A DNA stretch of 64,000 nt, from positions 6,632,501 to 6,696,500 of the forward strand of contig NZ_AP025732.1 of NCBI RefSeq assembly GCF_023734775.1, written 5' to 3'. Within the stretch, counting starts at the first letter, position 1, and each line of letters begins with the position of its first letter. Positions 62,398-64,000 of this stretch are shown here, piece by piece. The notes beneath the pieces are model-generated. The model saw only the letters and a list, made by a program, of their open reading frames with translations. It was not told the DNA's origin and ran no database searches. The DNA comes from Nostoc cf. commune SO-36. GTDB lineage: Bacteria > Cyanobacteriota > Cyanobacteriia > Cyanobacteriales > Nostocaceae. A program made the position numbers and the translations under genes.

Positions 62398-64000
62398 ATG
62401 TCTCAGCAACAGCGCACCCTTTTAATTGTCGATGATTCCCCAGAAGATCGAGAACTCTATCGGCGGTATTTGCGGCGCGATCGCGAATATTCTTATACAA
62501 TCTTTGAAGCAACCCTGGGACGTCAAGGACTAGAACTTTGGCAGCAACATCAGCCTGATGTTATTTTACTTGATTACCGACTCCCCGATCTCGACGGGCT
62601 GGAATTTCTCGCACAATTGCAACCCCTAAGCCAAGGGATATGCCTACCTGTAATTGTTGTAACGGGGCAGGGCAATGAGGCGATCGCAGTTCAGGCGATG
62701 AAAGCGGGCGCACAAGATTATCTTGTCAAAGAGCAAATTAGCCCAGAAGGGCTGCAAATAGCAGTCAATGGGGCAATTGAAACAGCGCGGCTACGCACCC
62801 AACTACAACAACGTATTGAAAGAGATTCCGTAATCTCATATATTACTCAGCAAATTCATCAATCGCTGAATTTGGATGAAATTCTCCAGACAACCGTAGC
62901 TGAAGTCCGGCGGTTTCTCCACACCGATCGCGTTCTGGTTTTTCAGTTAAAACCTGACGGGGATGGCACAGTAATCGCAGAATCAGTTGGGGCACAGTGG
63001 CGATCGCTGCTCTCATCTACTATCTATGATCCCTGCCTCGCTGAGAACTATCTGGCATGGAATCCACTGGAAACTGTCACCTACGATCCCGCCTTTGTTG
63101 AGAATTATATCCAACGCTATCGTCAGGGTTACGTAACGGCAATATTTGACATTCAGGATAGCAGTATCGATCCCTGTCATGTTGAATTGTTGGCTCAGTT
63201 TCAAGTAAAAGCTAATCTGGTAGTGCCGATTATTTACGATAACCACTTTTGGGGATTGCTAATTGCTCATAACTGTGAAACTCCTCGAAGGTGGCAACCC
63301 TTAGAGATTGACTTGCTCAAAGAACTAGCGATTCAAGTTAGCATTGCAATTCGCCAAGCGGAACTTTATCAGCAGGCACAGAATGAACTGACCGAGCGCA
63401 GACGGGTAGAAGCAGAATTACGGGAGAGTGAAGAACGTTTCCGGCAGATCGCAGAAAATATTGATGTAGTATTCTGGCTCAGAGAAGCGTCGGAAAATCG
63501 AGTCAGCTATGTCAGTCCTGCATACAAACACTTATGGGGATTGAACCCAGAGGAATTGTATCAAGGACAACAATCATGGATTGATCGTATTCACCCAGAA
63601 GATCGAGAATTGACAGACAGAGCGTTTCATGAAAAAGCTGTCGTCGGTCAATTTGATGAGGAATATCGGATTATTTTAGCCGATGGTAGTATTCGTTGGG
63701 TTCACGATCGCTGCTTTCCCCTGCGAGATGAAACAGGAGAGATTTATCGATTTGCTGGGATTGCCGAAGACATTAGCGAACGCAAACAGGCAGAGCAAGC
63801 TTTGCGAAACAGTGAAGAACGCCTGCAAATGGCTCTGGAAGGTTCTGGTGGCGGTCTATGGGATTGGAACATTATTACTAATGAAGATTATTTAAGTCCC
63901 AGATGGCTGGAAATGCTCGGATATGAAAAAGGAGAGTTACCGGATGACTTTAGCGGTTGGGAGCGACTAATTCATCCTGACGATAAAGTTTGGGTGATGG
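62398..64000 (+). CDS. REC-GAF-PAS-PAS sensor protein, 3' end outside window
   Basis: The first 534 residues are open and reach the window edge. REC domain 1-125 has D12, D13, D59 and K111 (LLIVDDSPEDR, VILLDYRLPDLDG, DYLVKE). The GAF domain, about 155-320, resembles a cyanobacteriochrome: VLVFQLKPDGDGTVIAESVG, and a Cys-His pair at 260-261 (DPCHVELLAQFQVKANLVVP, LLIAH). At the second-cysteine position the motif is DPAF (230-233), and a similar DPCL lies at 211-214. PAS domains follow (about 345-460 and 475 on). A kinase domain is expected beyond the edge. It is a plausible light sensor (inference). Confidence 0.85.
   Translation, partial: MSQQQRTLLIVDDSPEDRELYRRYLRRDREYSYTIFEATLGRQGLELWQQHQPDVILLDYRLPDLDGLEFLAQLQPLSQGICLPVIVVTGQGNEAIAVQAMKAGAQDYLVKEQISPEGLQIAVNGAIETARLRTQLQQRIERDSVISYITQQIHQSLNLDEILQTTVAEVRRFLHTDRVLVFQLKPDGDGTVIAESVGAQWRSLLSSTIYDPCLAENYLAWNPLETVTYDPAFVENYIQRYRQGYVTAIFDIQDSSIDPCHVELLAQFQVKANLVVPIIYDNHFWGLLIAHNCETPRRWQPLEIDLLKELAIQVSIAIRQAELYQQAQNELTERRRVEAELRESEERFRQIAENIDVVFWLREASENRVSYVSPAYKHLWGLNPEELYQGQQSWIDRIHPEDRELTDRAFHEKAVVGQFDEEYRIILADGSIRWVHDRCFPLRDETGEIYRFAGIAEDISERKQAEQALRNSEERLQMALEGSGGGLWDWNIITNEDYLSPRWLEMLGYEKGELPDDFSGWERLIHPDDKVWVM

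Noticed and set aside
1..64000. tRNA, rRNA, tmRNA or riboswitch
   Set aside because: I looked through the larger gaps and saw no cloverleaf, conserved rRNA or aptamer core; a computed search could still find one.

Overview
The window comes from a filamentous, Nostoc-like cyanobacterium (inference). The reasons are the very frequent HIP1 octamers (GCGATCGC), the STRR heptanucleotide arrays, many small dispersed inverted-repeat elements, a CRISPR repeat ending in ATTGAAAC, and photosynthesis genes (psaJ, a high-light-inducible protein, a helical carotenoid protein, acsF, cruP). No rRNA, tRNA or cas gene was seen.

Layout. 0-8 kb: a stress-type protein fragment, a small orphan psaJ, then a sugar-type (CUT1) ABC importer whose genes (binding protein, two permeases, ATPase) are separated by a 21-bp minisatellite, STRR heptads, a repeat element and an antitoxin with a 12-codon toxin stub. 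8.5-11 kb: a type II restriction-modification locus with a C controller and an HNH-type nuclease, but a frameshifted cytosine methyltransferase. 11-24 kb: two possible membrane microproteins, an aminotransferase, several decayed genes (DUF1499, DUF1345, a 2OG-oxygenase start), a ChaB-like protein, a 4.2-kb hybrid histidine kinase with three frameshifts, nitroreductase, class II aldolase and a frameshifted cysteine-dioxygenase-like gene, an IscB N-terminal remnant with a structured RNA-like region upstream, and a helical carotenoid protein. 24-41 kb: Uma2, fdhD, a terminal-inverted-repeat element filled with a second 21-bp minisatellite, a frameshifted membrane protein, an RluA-type pseudouridine synthase, phoD, a PEP-CTERM-like protein, nested repeat elements, aroA, a PilZ-like pseudogene, a YdeP-type molybdopterin oxidoreductase and an HLIP. 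41.3-43.1 kb: a CRISPR array of 25 identical 37-nt repeats with a leader. 43-64 kb: Uma2, a nitrate/sulfonate-type ABC importer with a DUF3131 gene, cruP, a tandem pair of membrane paralogues, acsF, ilvN, a BON protein, a hydrolase, a dehydrogenase, another Uma2, a PIN-type toxin-antitoxin pair, an APC transporter, and the start of a REC-GAF-PAS sensor whose GAF domain looks like a cyanobacteriochrome.

Two themes recur. Pigment, light and photosystem functions are scattered through the window (PsaJ, HLIP, HCP, AcsF, CruP, the CBCR-like GAF). The window also carries an unusual load of single-base frameshifts (eight inferred in six genes) plus nonsense codons, and several layers of nested small mobile elements. 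The frameshifts mean either a genome undergoing decay or uncorrected indel errors. This matters most at the restriction-modification locus, where a dead methyltransferase beside an intact nuclease would be paradoxical. The most notable items are that locus, the IscB/omega-RNA relic, the cas-less CRISPR array, the orphan psaJ, and the elements with target-site duplications.
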